From positions 1,494,501-1,558,500 of the forward strand of contig JAIWND010000001.1 of assembly GCA_025330725.1 (NCBI GenBank): a stretch of DNA of 64,000 nt, written 5' to 3'. Origin of the DNA: Chlamydoabsidia padenii. Taxonomy: Eukaryota; Mucoromycota; Mucoromycetes; Mucorales; Cunninghamellaceae. The notes under the pieces were generated by a model. That model saw only the letters and a list, made by a program, of their open reading frames with translations, did no database searches and was not told the origin of the DNA. Made by a program: the position numbers and the translations under genes. Of this stretch, positions 50,249-62,969 are shown in pieces (positions within the stretch are counted from its first letter, which is position 1; each line of letters opens with the position of its first letter).

Positions 50249-51521
50249 AGTTATAAAAAAATAAAAAAAAATAAAAAAAAAAAAAAGTAGGTGTAAGAAG
50301 TAGAAGAAGATCAATAAAGTGCAAGTTTTTTATTTCATTCTTTTCATGTTTCCAATTTTCAAATCCCGCATGCTTCTTACCTTGATTTTGGGGGGCACAC
50401 ACCTCCTTCAGTGTGTCTTGTTTTTCATAACATTTCTCTTGTCCGAAACTGTATAATGAGAGAAGCCACCAAAGAGTATCACCTAAACTAAAAAGTTAAA
50501 AAAAGTTTATATTAGCTTTTCTGTTCCAAAAGAAACTAGCAAGAGCGATGATGTTCTGCGTCTTTTTCCTTTCCTTTTTCTCTTTTTTCTTTTTTCTTTG
50601 CATTTACCTCCTAAAGTATAGTCCAAAAAAAAAAAAAAAAAAGGTCCCCAGGTCATCATTTCGATTTCGATTTGTATCACGTCGGACGTCACGAGGAATG
50701 GTTCACGTTTTTCCGCCGTTCTTGCCCAAAAGATGGTAAAGCATTGTAAAATGAGTAGAGGATAATGATATTACAAAGTCAAAGAGAATATAAAATAAAA
50801 AATTATTAGTCTAGTTTGTCATTTATTAGGGTTTTGTAGTACGATAAAATAAATGAAAAAGGGGATTCAACAAGAGCAAAGAAAGATAAATGAGTAGAAA
50901 AGAAAACTTCGCTCTTTGTAGATTGAAAATTTTTAATCGCCGATTTCAACGCATCGAAAACGATGATATCATTGTGAAAACAATTGGCCAATCAAAGTCC
51001 GAATTATTATTTTCATCCCTCTTCGTAATTTTTCATTGACCCTTTTTCTCTCTTCTTCTTCCTTATTGACTTTCTTACTTTATATCTTCAAACCCTTTTA
51101 CGTAGCTTTCTACTTTTTTTTTTAAAAAAAAACACGACGACCACAACAACAACATTAACAACAACGTTTTATTGTATCTCTTGACCTTTGTAAACAAGGT
51201 AAGCTTTGAAACAAGTCGAAAAAACGAAGAATTCAAGGGTGTGAAGAGATGGTGTGGGTTATCTTGACTGACACTAATCTTTAATCCTTTATTTTATAAT
51301 CCTTCTGAACTCTTTTAGAAACCCCTAATATTGTATGCAAACATTTTTTTTATAGTAAAGGAAGATAATAACAAACAGGTAAGAAGAAGAAATTTTAAGT
51401 TTCATGAAAAAGCACAACAACTATAACAGTTTGGAACTATTATCGGCACCAACTTGCTACTTACTCCTTTCTCTTTCTCTTTTTTTACTTTTATAACGTA
51501 GATATCAAGCTTTATAAACTA
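50249..51521. promoter_or_regulatory. Divergent region between AVT1-like and bZIP genes
   Basis: TTTCAAATCCCGCA at 50357-50370 serves the AVT1-like side. On the bZIP side there are several GTAAG-type donors (about 51199 and 51379), so the bZIP mRNA may have a spliced 5'UTR. A T run with an adjacent A run sits at about 51115-51130. No protein-coding gene is seen. Confidence 0.45.
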
Positions 51522-53229
51522 ATGGTGAACGATCAAGTAACTCATTCTAATATTGCAAACACAACCATCAACCCCAAATCAGTCCTTGTTGAGAATTCAG
51601 CCAACACAATGAATGGTAAAAGTGGAAATATCAACAGATACAGATAAAACAGGGATACTAACGTGTTACTATCACTCTCTTTTATTTATCAGGTCCTACT
51701 TCTCAACACTCAGCAGACTCACATAGCTACTCACAAGTACCCAATAGTCCTCCTATGGCAGTATTGCCGTTAAACCCAAGTGCCAAATTGGACCAGGAAC
51801 CCAACCCATTCGAACAAAGCTTCTCAAGTGTGTCTAAAACATCACCCATCTCGCATAAAGTCAAGCTACCTACAAGTGCAACAACAACAACAACAACAAC
51901 AACAGCAGCAGCAGCAGCAACAACCAGTATTATTACGCCCACCAGCAATGGTTCAACAAACACAGTGGCTGCCATGTCTACATCTACTGAACCGTTGAAA
52001 TTGCCGCCCGTCGCGGCCATGACCAGTCCTGCTGCCTCGGGGGTGATGAGCAGTGTGCCAAAGGATATTGCGAATCAGTATGCTTGGGACTCACTTCGGG
52101 CCGGTCCTTTATCACCTTCCATGTTACAACGACCCACCAATCCAGATGACTATGCTTATTCAAATATCAATCCTTCCTCGTCGTTATTAGCCTACCAAGG
52201 TATGTCCTGATAAAATAGAAAAAAAAAGGGGGGGATGAACCGATCTAATACTAACGAAAATCAACTTTATGTTATACTTAGATGTTGCACCAAACTCATA
52301 TCAAGGTAAGGCTATAGTTTTATGAACCCTGAACGGAAAAAACTCAATTATGTATTCTTCTTTATAGCCAAAAACGACTCTTTTTACCAACAAGGGCGAT
52401 CACAAACCGCTACCAACAACAAATACCAACAAGACAAAGAACATAAACCTGTTAAAAGACCGTCGACCACCAAGAAGCAGACCAACAAATCCAGTACTCC
52501 TTCGTCCACAGAAACAAGTCCGGTACCTGCAAACCAACGAAGGGGATTGGATCAAGATGAAGATGATAATGGTGATGACAATAGTAGCAACGGCAAACTT
52601 ATCAAGAAGCCTCGAACGGATGAAGAAGATGAAAAACGCAGAAACTTTTTGGAACGGAATCGACTAGGTAAGAGACATAAAAACGGATTTTATTACACTT
52701 TGACTAACACACTTTTATTTATGTGGAACAAGCGGCATTAAAATGCAGACAACGCAAGAAGCAATGGTTGAACAACTTACAAGCTAAGGTGGAATATCTG
52801 ACTAATGACAATGAACAATTACAAATCCAGACTAATGCGCTTCGGGAGGAAATCATGAATCTCAAGACATTGCTACTGGCTCACAAGGATTGTCCCATAT
52901 CTCAAGGTAATGGATTCACAAAAGGTATTGGAACTCAACAACAACAACAAACATTATTACGTGGAGCAGTACCTGGGACACATCCAACAGCAACATCATC
53001 CTCATCAGCAACAGCAGCATCCACAACAGCAGCACCTATTACAATGTCACCCATGTATACAGCGCAACCATACAATCATCCACCACCACCACCGCAACAT
53101 CGTCTGTCAACATCTTCCACTAGCACTTCACAGTCATCTCCTGCCCTGAACATGGTCATGGTATCACAGCACCAAGTCACTGCTCCTCAATCTTCAGCTG
53201 TCTCCTCCTCGGGTGTTATGCAATTCTAA
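51522..53229 (+). CDS. ATF/CREB-type bZIP transcription factor (Atf1/ATF2-like)
   Basis: Five exons (51522-51615, 51693-52199, 52282-52305, 52368-52667, 52733-53229) give 473 aa. The bZIP lies at about residues 298-365. Its basic region is KRRNFLERNRLAALKCRQRK (ERNR..A..CR core), and its zipper (NNLQAKVEYLTNDNEQL and onward) ends LKTLLLAHKDCP, the ATF2/Atf1 signature. The N-terminal region has YAWDSLRAGPLSPSMLQRP, like the osmotic-stress or homologous-recombination activation block of fungal Atf1 proteins, and SP/TP sites suited to a stress MAPK. Thr/Ala and Gln tracts flank the domains. One exon is 24 nt. Such factors act below Hog1/Sty1-type MAPKs; that link is inferred here. Confidence 0.93.
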
Positions 53230-54136
53230 AACAACATATCATCTAACCTCTTCAGCAAAACGATGTCCATTCTCTTTAATGGTGTCTCTGTTGGCATGTT
53301 TATACTCACTCCCTATTCCTCTCTCCCTCCCCATCCATACTATATCTTATTAGTCATTTTTGTAGTCGATAGTGTGATTATGTTGATTCTCTTTTATCCA
53401 TTCTTCTTTTTTATTTTATTTTATAGCTCCTACTCCCCTCCCCTCCCCCTTTATATATATCATCATGTGTAAAATGTATAGTCTTCTGGAATAAAGTCGC
53501 CGAGTAAAAACAAAATAAAAAAGGAAATACCTGGTTATCATATCTATTAAATGTTGGGATGTATTGTTTGTATGTAAAAAGGAAAAGTAAAACTTGTTGG
53601 TGCATTAAAAAAAACCCAGCATTCCCATTATTTCATATCGTGTTCTTGAGGGAAACGTCCATGCTTTTTTAGAAGCACATTGATGTTGGCGATCACCCTG
53701 GCTATTAAAGTTAGTCAACTAATGTAAACACAGTTCACTATGTAACAAACTTGGTGAATTTATCGCATATGCCAAGCTTTTTCTTGTTATCTCCTGAAAA
53801 CATAGGGACATGGTAAGAGGGGGGGAAAAAGACATTGTATGATTTCAAAACCCGACATCACCGCGGTAACTCTCGAGCGAGAGTGGTGATGTTTTCTATT
53901 TTTGTACACACGCATTAAATCCGGTGGGCGTATAGGATGCTGACGAACAAAACTGTAAAGTCATTAAGAGATAAAGAGATATGCAAGGGGAAGGGGTGTT
54001 CTTTTTTGGAAGCAATGGAAAAAAAAAAAAGGTATGCCCCTTTTTTTTACTTTGGGATGTATATATATATATTTAGACAATCATATCTTTTCTTTCCCTT
54101 CTTTTCTTTTCCCTTACACTTTATTTTTTTCTCACA
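53230..54136. other. Intergenic, one motif copy
   Basis: 3' region of the bZIP gene, then the promoter of the PDK-like gene with TTTCAAAACCCGA at 53843-53855, 282 nt upstream of the ATG, next to CCGCGG and CTCGAGCGAGAG. No gene is seen. Confidence 0.5.
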
Positions 54137-55692
54137 ATGGTTCAATCACATATCATGAATGTTTTGCCTCGACGATTGATTGCTAATCTTTGGGCAAGTC
54201 AAGAGACCAGAATATCCGTAAGTGGCGGGATTCGAATAACGGAGTTTGTGCACTTTTATGCTGATCTCTTTACAAATTACCTATATATAGTTATCTCATC
54301 TTGCTATTGCCTCCAAGCAACTCGGTCCTACCAATCAACATCATCAACCATCAGACATTCCAGCGGCCACTTCCGCCTCATTCTTGTGCTCAGAATTGCC
54401 AATACGTTATACACATATCTTGCGACTCTTGTCTTCTTTAAATCCGGACGCATTACAAACCCCATTGATTCGCAATGTGGCACAAAGGTATTTGACTGAT
54501 ATTTGTTCAATGCTTCATCCTTCTTTACGGCATACCTCACCTCGTGCGTTTAGTCAAACCATCCGACGATTGCGTCAACGACAAGCATCTAGTTTGATTC
54601 GACTACGGTATGCTTTGGCTTCTTCTTCCACTGCCACCTCTCATTCTATGATGTTAATGGATCATATTAATGCAATCAGTTTGGGAATCCATTTCTTACT
54701 AGGTAAATGCCCCCCCAAAAAGGGAAATTTTAATTCCCGACTCTTGCTTTTAAATCTTTTTACGCCCGACTCTAACTATTTCTCCCTCTCTCTTTCTCCT
54801 ATTAGATCAACATGTATCTTGGCACAAACAGACCGGTAATCAAGCTCAAGTACTTTGTCCAGTGGAAGTAGCGCACCAAGCCGTGAACGATGCTCGAAAG
54901 GTGTGTGCCGATACTTTTGGTGAATCCAGTGTACCTGTGGTGAACATTAAGAAGAACCCATCACCTCATCATCCACTTGAAATTACTCATGTACCCAACG
55001 TCCTCCATCGTATGTTGTATGAAACAACATTGACTGCTCTACGGTCTCATTATACCCAACCTACTCACACACCACCTACTGGTTGGCTTCAACGTATCTT
55101 TGGTCGTCGTCCTACCTGGAGTCCTTTACAACTGGATGTGTTTGGTGGCCCCACCAGTATTGGCTATCGATTGACCAACCCTGCACCTCTTCTCCACCAT
55201 GATCTCCAACATGATATTCCTCGGGATCCTATGGGTGTTCCTTCCTGTGCTTCCATTTTACGATCGGCCACACACGGTTATTCCACCACCATCTCACGAC
55301 GAAAACAACAAGACGACGATGACGAAGATCATGATCATGCCGAATGGTCTATGTGGTCTGGTTGGCGAATGGCGAAAACAATGGCTAGTCATTTTGGTGG
55401 TAATTTGGATGTGGTATCAGCAGAAGGATTAGGATCAACCATGTACCTTGCTCTTGATCGTGATCAGCACTTGTTGGAACGATATCCATCCGTCTTACCC
55501 AATCGATTATCCTCTCATCAACGTTATGCTTCTTCTCATCTCTCATTACAACATGCTACTTCTCAACTGGATGCCTTTTTATATGCTGTAGCTGATCCTA
55601 ATAACTCTATTTACAACAATACCACCACGTATACTACTCCTGCCACTCATCATCATGTCGTCTCACTCACTGCTGCCGTTGGTCACGCCTAG
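54137..55692 (+). CDS. Mitochondrial PDK/BCKDK-family protein with degenerate ATP site
   Basis: Three exons (54137-54217, 54291-54702, 54806-55692) give 459 aa. The N-terminus (MVQSHIMNVLPRRLIANLWA) looks like a mitochondrial targeting sequence. The BCDHK helical domain is recognisable: ELPIRYTHILRLLSSL, FSQTIRRLRQRQASSLIRLR and MLMDHINAISLGIHFLLG. In the GHKL ATPase part the family positions are altered. The N-box reads LHRMLYETTLTALRS (Thr where PDKs have Asn, about residue 231). The G1 region is LDVFGGPTSIGYRL rather than DxGxG (about 275), and the G2 region is WSGWRMAKTMASHFGG, without the usual GFGLP. It may be a pseudokinase or a divergent regulator of the pyruvate or branched-chain dehydrogenase complex. 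The first intron contains GGCGGGATTCGAA. Confidence 0.78.
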
Positions 55693-57458
55693 TCTCTCCT
55701 TACTTTTATGATCCCCTTTATGTTTTTATATATCTATTCATTAATATTGTATCATTCATTTTTTTTTTTTTTTTTTTTTTTACTTTACTCCTTATTTAGC
55801 CATCTATCTATATACTATTACTATTAATAAAGATAATAATAATCTACCATTTATTATGATCATCAAACATGGATTTGTATGTTATGAAAATGCATGATAT
55901 CATCTGTAGCGCTGTAATCAAAACTGAACGGGGTGCGCATGTTATTCCATTCTTTTCGATATCAAATAAAGATGCCTGAAAAGGTACACCATGTCAAGTC
56001 AGATGCATGTGCTTTGCATGCAAGGTCAAGGGGTGGGGACATCCATTATATTTATTAGTATGACTTATGCATGTAACTAGATGCACTTGGGGAGGCTTTA
56101 GTGTTGTTCATTCCAAATAGACGTTTTTTTATATATATATTTTAAAAATAGACAAATGATAACTATAACTAGTGATACTATAACTAATGATAATATAACT
56201 AATCAACAGATACAATATTACCACAGGATTAAATCACCATGATGATCAAAGCCAACTTGTTATTGTATACCTTGCTTGAAGAGCCGCCTTGTCCTAGTGG
56301 TATCTATAATATATGGTGATAACATTTAAAGAGAAGGAGTTGATGGAATCTGTATTTTAAAAATTAGGAGGTAGCAAAGGATGAGTAAGAAACCAAGAGT
56401 GCAGTTTTCAATGTTAAGAGAGGATATGCAATTACATAAGGGTGAGCGTGTCAAAGGGATGTACTGGAAGTATATCGTGTCGAAATTAGCCACGCCAGTC
56501 TACATCTATTGTTGATTCGGGAATATCGCTGATCAATATCATCCGAATAGGGTTGTCGTTTCAAGTGTCTTCCATCTTCAGTTGTCAATGTGTATGTTGA
56601 TAGTAGATTGTCGTTGAAAGTGAGAATAAAGATTATTCATGGACCGAAAAAGAAAGAAGAAGAGGAAAAATCAAAAAAAATTTATGATGTCTCGCTGATC
56701 GGGATGTGAAAATAGTTACCCAGCGGGAAATTCGCTGGTTTCCAGTGGCATCCAAATTTGATTGAACTAGATGACAAGTTGGAAAAAGAAATAGTAACTA
56801 CAGTAAAAAAAGAAAGAAAAAAAAGAATTATAGATGGTTACGTTAAGGGTATCAAGTGGTACAGTATGACAAAAAAGTCAATCATGCATGATTCCGTGCC
56901 TGAACTGATTGAAAATGGAGTCTGTATGATCGATGTGAAGAAAAAGATTATTAACATTGACCAGTTTAGTTAACTCCTAGGTTGAAACCTGCTTGTCAGA
57001 GAAATGAATGAAATACATTGAGAAACGTGTGAGGGGCATATCATTCATTACAGTCTAGGAATCAGGTTCCATGAAATGCGGGATTTAAAAAAACGATGGG
57101 CTATGATCATCACAAAAAAGAAGGTGTTGTCTCAAACTCCTTGGAGCAAAAACAGACACTTTGAAATACTCTTAAAAAGTAGAAAATAGCATTATAGCAT
57201 AATCATCACAGACGAAATGGGTCGTGATCTCAATCAATTTTGTGTTTCTTGGAGTAATAGATAAATAGACTTGTCGGGGTTGAAAAAATGTAACCGTGTA
57301 ACCTAAAATTCAAATAATTGGCCTACCACCCCCTCCTATTCCTTTCTTACCACTCTCTTTCCTTCCTTTTTAACAATTCTACCACTTCTTCTTCCATTCT
57401 CCCATTATTTTTTATTACCATTCATATACAATAACATTATTCTTCTTGATCTCCTTCA
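55693..57458. other. Long intergenic region, one motif copy
   Basis: No gene is supported over about 1.8 kb. GCGGGATTTAAAA at 57078-57090 fits the recurrent motif but is 369 nt from the next ATG. A 71-codon frame near 56758 starts at TTG and is Lys-rich; I do not call it. Confidence 0.55.
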
Positions 57459-59258
57459 ATGTCAGAAATGCCTGAACAAGTCTTCGCCATCCATGATTTC
57501 GAACGGGAACATGAAGACGAGATCAGTTTCTTGGCTGGAGAACCTATCATGGTGATTGAAAAGGATGAAAAGTACCTCGATGGCTGGTGGCAGGTAACTA
57601 TAATATATATAAGAAGTGTAATGGGTGGCAATAAAACTATACTAAACACACCCACCTTTTTTTTTTTTTTTTTTTTTTTTACTTCTTTTGGTTTTCAGGG
57701 TCGCAACCAAAGTGGACAGGTAATCAATCACTTCATACCAGTTTTAACTTGACACTCAGCTACTTTATTTTTATATTTAATGGATCGGGATGACAGGTCG
57801 GTCTTTTTCCAATGAATTATACATCACCAACCAAACCAACACATATAAGTATGACACCTACCTTATCACTCCAACAAAATAATATTCCGAATCAACAATA
57901 TGATATAAACGATCCGATCATCAACAATAGAACAACAACACCTTCTTCTATCATGTCTTCCAATACTACTGACAATACACCACCTACAACAAATCATTCT
58001 TTACCTTCTTCCGATTCTTCTTCTCCTGAACTATGGGATGTACCTCAAGTCTGTGCTTGGCTGGAATCGGTTGGACTCGAAACTGCCGTCGATAACTTTG
58101 TTGGTAAGCATAAACCATTCATATCGACACACACTCACTTTTACTAATCTTCTTCTTTTTAGAACAAGAAATCACCGGTGATGTGCTTTTGGATTTGAAT
58201 ATGGACACTTTAAAGGAATTGGGTATATCGGCTTATGGAAGACGGTACAAGATCATGGCAGCAATCAGTAAACTAGTGGCTACCAACACAGATCAAGGTC
58301 AATCCAAGGCGGAGGATGATATGAATGAAATGGCAAATCAAGTAAGTGGATTGAAAATGACAAATATATAGAACTGACCAACTGAACATTGTTGATGACT
58401 TGATATAGAATCAGATCAATAGTGAAAGTGGGCCGGTCCCCAAGGTATCCATCTCATCAGATCATGCTACTCCTTCAACTGGTTCACAGCAACAACAACA
58501 ACACTATGTACCTTCTGTCACTCGATCCATATCCTCATCAACTGGTGGCAGTGGCGTGGATACTTACCAATCCTCGCACCGTCATCCTCGATCTACCTTA
58601 TCTTCACCCGTTGATGCTGACAGCTTATATCAATTCCCTCGCAAGGCACCTGCTCCTCCATCTTCCACAACCTCATCGGACGGTAATCATAACAGTTATT
58701 ATAATTCCAGCCATCGTCCAGTATCTAATACCAGTCTTGGCACCAGTATCAATAAAAACGGCACTATCAGTCGATCCAATACCTTCAACACCACGTCATC
58801 AGACAACGGAACTGTCAAAAGTTGTGATCTCTCTTCCACTCGATCAGGATTTAGGTCACAAAAGATCGCTGATTCCATCCCATCAGCATCTGTCAGCACA
58901 CCCATCAGAAGCACCAATACACACACCACAGGTCCTGATAGCTTACAGCAACAGGTAAGGCGGGAAGAAACACTTAATAGGCAAGAGTATACTAATTTTT
59001 TTTCCCTTTAGATGTCAGCTAGAATCAATCATCCTGCCGATCAAAAGCTCTCAATGGCCTCTATCGACAGCGCCATTCAAAGAATCTCAGCAGATGAAAA
59101 ACAAGCTCCAGAACATGAAGGCTGGCTCCATAAACAAGGTGATAAATACAAGACTTGGAACAAAAGATGGTTTGTCTTGAAGGGCACGAACTTGTTTTAC
59201 TTTAAAAGTCCAAAGGTAAGTTGGAAAAAGAAAAGAAAAAGGAAAAGCACGAGTCTTA

Positions 59259-59326
<68 letters not shown>

Positions 59327-60568
59327 TAGGATGTGCGAATGAAGGGAATCATCAACTTGCGTGGTTATAGGGTGATTGTCGATGATACCATTCACAATAA
59401 CAAGTACTGTTTCAAGGCACAACACGAACACGAACGAACTTTCTTCTTCTATACGGACACCATGGACAGTATGAAGATATGGCTACAAGTACTAATGAAA
59501 GCGACCATTATGCGGGATTTTACAGGTAACAGAAACTGTAACATCCATATGAGAAAGTAGGTTGACTAACAGTTTTATCTTTCCTTTTTTTTTTTTTTTG
59601 GTAGCACCTGTGATGTCTTCAAATCAAGTAGCTACTGTGCCTTTAGATGTTGCTCAACGTATGCGACCTCGACCTCCTTCGGTGATTATGTACAAGGCCC
59701 CACCACCTTCGACAAACGAACCAATGCAAAGGGTCGATGAAGAAGAAGAATCACCTGTAACTGACGGCCCAAACATCACCGCTCACTCAACGATCTCGGC
59801 CATGAATACACCTGCCATCAGCAATAATGATACAGTATCTGACGATGACGATGATGCCCATAATGACAGTGACGAAGATAACATTGACCCTTACCAAACG
59901 ACACAGCGACACAATCAGCTTAATTTAGATTACCTCAGCAAGACTCATTCTGAGAATGAACCGATCACCAAACGCACGTGGACCAATGCACAATATGTTA
60001 CTTGGATCAATCAATACTTACCTCCGGGAAAGAAAGTCGTCGATCTATCCAGCGCATTCCGTAACGGTGATACTTTGATTGTCTTATTGGAAACCCTCAG
60101 CAACAAGACGGTGCGACGTAATCCTGATCAAAAAGGTGGATCGGTCAGTATGAAGGTACTAGATAACATTGTTGCTGCATTCAAGTTTATGGGCAAAGAA
60201 GGTGTGGTGGTGGATGGACGATACACGATCAAAGGTAGTTTAAAAAAAAAAAAAGGTTGTATAGAATTACTCTGAACTAATGAAGTAACTGTTTTTATTA
60301 TCTCCATATAGATATATTCGGTGGTCACGAAGATAAAATCGTCGATATGGTGGATGCGATCAAACTATGGGCCGAAACAAATGGATATATAAATGAAAAG
60401 ACGAAATCAATCACTGCACTCTCTCCTCCCCCTCCTACATCAAGAGATCAAGATACAATGTCACTTTTGCCCGAACCAGAACAAAATGACTTTTCAAAGT
60501 CTTTTTATGATGATGCTATGTACCACATGACTGACTCCTCTCACCTCCATCCGCAACATGTATCTTAA
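57459..60568 (+). CDS. Boi/Pob1-type polarity scaffold: SH3-SAM-PH plus CH domain
   Basis: Nine exons (57459-57593, 57699-57719, 57797-58103, 58163-58341, 58409-58954, 59012-59215, 59330-59525, 59605-60234, 60312-60568) give 824 aa. An SH3 domain is at about residues 6-62 (VFAIHDFEREHEDEISFLAG, DGWWQGRNQSGQVGLFPMNY). A SAM domain is at about 130-195 (WDVPQVCAWLESVGL, LLDLNMDTLKELGI). A Ser/Thr-rich linker carries a proline motif (PRKAPAPPS). The PH domain is at about 432-529 (EGWLHKQGDKYKTWNKRWF). A calponin-homology domain is at about 654-763 (WTNAQYVTWINQYLPPG, LSSAFRNGDTLIVLLETL). Boi1/2 and Pob1 act with Cdc42, formins and exocyst at growing tips. The added CH domain suggests direct actin contact. 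An intron before the PH second half holds a 53-nt T run and (TG)n. Confidence 0.92.
59261..59313. repeat. Poly(T) tract, 53 nt, followed by (TG)n
   Basis: Lies in the intron 59216-59329 of the Boi-like gene, immediately before a (TG)n stretch and the acceptor TAG. Confidence 0.9.
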
Positions 60569-60877
60569 TAGTAGTAGATAACCTCATTTATTTATCCTTT
60601 ATCCTTTATCTTTTTTTTTTTTTTTATATATAATTCTTATATACTAGTACCGCGCATATCATTATATTATTAGCTTACCTTGTTTGGATTTGCATAGAAA
60701 AGAAAAAAGATATACATATTCATATATATACACCCAATAAAAATCATTCCAATAATGGCTTGCCAGGATCATCTGTTTATCATATACCTATTGACTCACA
60801 ATAAAACACATTACATGCTTGTTTTTTTAAAATGTAGATGGAACAAAGGGAATAGGAGGTGGCAGTTTCATCATTTA
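60569..60877. other. Convergent intergenic region, nothing recognised
   Basis: AT-rich 3' flanks of the Boi-like gene and the small minus-strand gene. Confidence 0.6.
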
Positions 60878-61096
60878 CTACTTGGAAAGACGGTGTTCAC
60901 TCTGCATGATTTTTATCGAAATTAAAATTCCGATTACTATCATTCCACCCAAGCTCAAACTAAAATGTTTGTTCAGCCTAGACCTACCTGAAAAAAGGAT
61001 CTGAGCACTTGACTTTCTTAGTAAATTATGTTGAGGATGCACATCAGAAAACAGATAGTTATGAAATTCATTAAAACCAGATGGTAATAGAGCCAT
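60878..61096 (-). CDS. Small single-pass (tail-anchored) membrane protein
   Basis: A 72-aa ORF from the ATG at 61096. The N-terminal part (MALLPSGFNEFHNYLFSDV) is soluble with one aromatic patch, followed by a basic stretch (RKSSAQILFSGRSRLNKHF). One hydrophobic segment, SLSLGGMIVIGILISIKIM, ends close to the C-terminus, so the topology resembles a tail-anchored protein of the mitochondrial outer membrane or ER. I do not recognise the family. The frame extends 5' to an ATG at 61213, which would add a Lys/Glu leader. The motif TTCAAATCCCGCC lies 41 nt upstream of the chosen start and inside that longer version, which favours the shorter one. Coding status is moderately likely. Confidence 0.5.
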   Translation of the reverse strand: MALLPSGFNEFHNYLFSDVHPQHNLLRKSSAQILFSGRSRLNKHFSLSLGGMIVIGILISIKIMQSEHRLSK

Positions 61097-62960
61097 ACTA
61101 TTAAGCGTAGTGGGCTGACTTAAGGAACTTCTATTGTTCAAATCCCGCCCCTTTTCTTTTCTTTTTGGGGATCGCGGGAATATTTCCTCTTTTTCTTTTT
61201 CTTTTTGATTCATGATTCCTTTATTGACACTTTGACAAGTTGACGTAACAATGGTGGACTTGTAATTACTTCAAACCAATGATGGTTAATGATAGACCAC
61301 TGCCGCTTTAACATTCTTTTGCGTTCTAGGTACTTGACTTGCACGATAATATGGGTAAGTCCCTCAAGACTCAAAATTCCTCTATTCATTGTCATTCACT
61401 AACCCTTTTCTTTTTAAACAGTGTAGGTTAACTTTGTACTTTGTACACAACAATTTTTCAACAGTAACTCCTCTTACCACGGTCATGCAAGTCACCACTC
61501 ATCATTCATGAATGCTTGCCTTTTTACTCTACTTGATTCAACTATAGATCTGCTCAAATAACAATAGGTCATCATGATGGCTGATATGTCTATACTTGTA
61601 AGTTTTTTAAAAAAAAAAGCATACAATGGCAAGTATGAAAATAAGAACTAATTGATGATGCTGTCTTTATTTCATAGATTCGATAAAGGCGCTGGATGGA
61701 CCAACGTATCAACTTGGAAATTGATGTCGTACACGTATAATTTGGGTTGACATTTTCATCGACAACTTCAACAAAGGTAAGAAAGGTAGTGTAATAGGAA
61801 AGACGAAAAGCTAACTTTCTTTTTATATGGTGTGGCGGGATCACTTGGTCAAGATTGGTATTTTGTATTTGGATGGCACCAAAGGTAAAGTATATAACAT
61901 CAAAAGGTGCGACAATGATATTCAGTATATGATTGTACTAACTTGTATCATGTATTTTTCTTTTTGATAGAGCCAAATTCCAATTACGTTGTCTCCTACT
62001 ATGCATATACATGGGATCTTATGATGATCGAGGCATACCTAGTTACATGCATTATTGACCCATTGTCTGAATCCTTGGTAAGTACATTAAACCAATCGAT
62101 GGATGACGATGGTCAATACAATATTAACATATTCTATTAAATATTATAGGAACTCAAAAAGGTCTGTTAATGGAAGCAACAGTATCAATCAGTTGATGGA
62201 TTCGCCAACACTCGAAACAAACGATTAATGGTCTGGACCACGGTATTATCAATTATTATGGAAACTCAACCAGTTGACGAATTTGGAATACAACATCAAT
62301 TAACTTTTAATATGGACGGTGGCTACCATTACAAGAAGTCTTGGCAATACAAATAAGAACTACTTACAAGGACAAAAAAAAAAAGAAGGTGTGACTCAAA
62401 CTAAAGGTAAAGTAAGATTACAAAAAGATATTTAATCTTTTTTTGGCTCTAACTAACCATTTAATATATGTGGTTGACCTGGAAGAAACGGATTTATGTC
62501 ATCTGGATAATCAACAAGTCAAATCGAATAGAACTACTGCAAGGGGGTGGGGTGACTCGGCTATACCTGGATCTCTCAAGTCAATCAAAATGGAAACAAG
62601 GACAATTCATGCAATGACACGGTGTTTGATATATATGACGGTGGAACTGACTTGGTTTGAATTAAAAAACGGATATGTCAGCCATGCTCAGGGTTATTGC
62701 CGACATCATTGGAACTCTTTTAGGTCTCGCCATCATCTTGCTCAAAGGGGTGCCTCATTGTTATGAAGGGTAAAACAAGAATACTGGTTAGGTAATGGGG
62801 TAAGTGACATGAACAAGGAGATGGGAAATCAGGATCAAGAAGACAAGTTACCTTGTTGGATTGTGCTCAAGAAAAGAAAAAAAAAAAGGAGGAAGAGGGG
62901 TAATGCCTCTGACATGGAAGTGATTCGAAGTTACTAACAATCTTTTACTCTTAAATGCTT
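61097..62960. other. Unresolved region with exon-like remnants
   Basis: I could not assemble a gene. Exon-like + strand pieces with GT/AG edges are visible. They include DWYFVFGWHQ near 61853, YYAYTWDLMMIEAYLV near 62000, LMVWTTVLSIIMETQPVDEF near 62230, and DMSAMLRVIADIIGTLLGLA near 62675. The last is a probable membrane segment of the kind that ends many zygomycete surface proteins. Internal stops and frame changes separate them. This may be a decayed membrane-protein gene. A minus-strand 61-aa frame (61395-61210) is also open but unsupported. Confidence 0.35.
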
Positions 62961-62969
62961 TTATTTAAT

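Noticed and set aside
51780..51998. Poly-Gln frame overlapping the bZIP gene
   Set aside because: It is the +1 frame of an ACA/GCA repeat inside the bZIP coding exon.
56758..56973. 71-codon Lys-rich frame
   Set aside because: It starts at TTG, has no ATG near its beginning, no introns and no recognisable similarity; chance ORF in AT-rich DNA.
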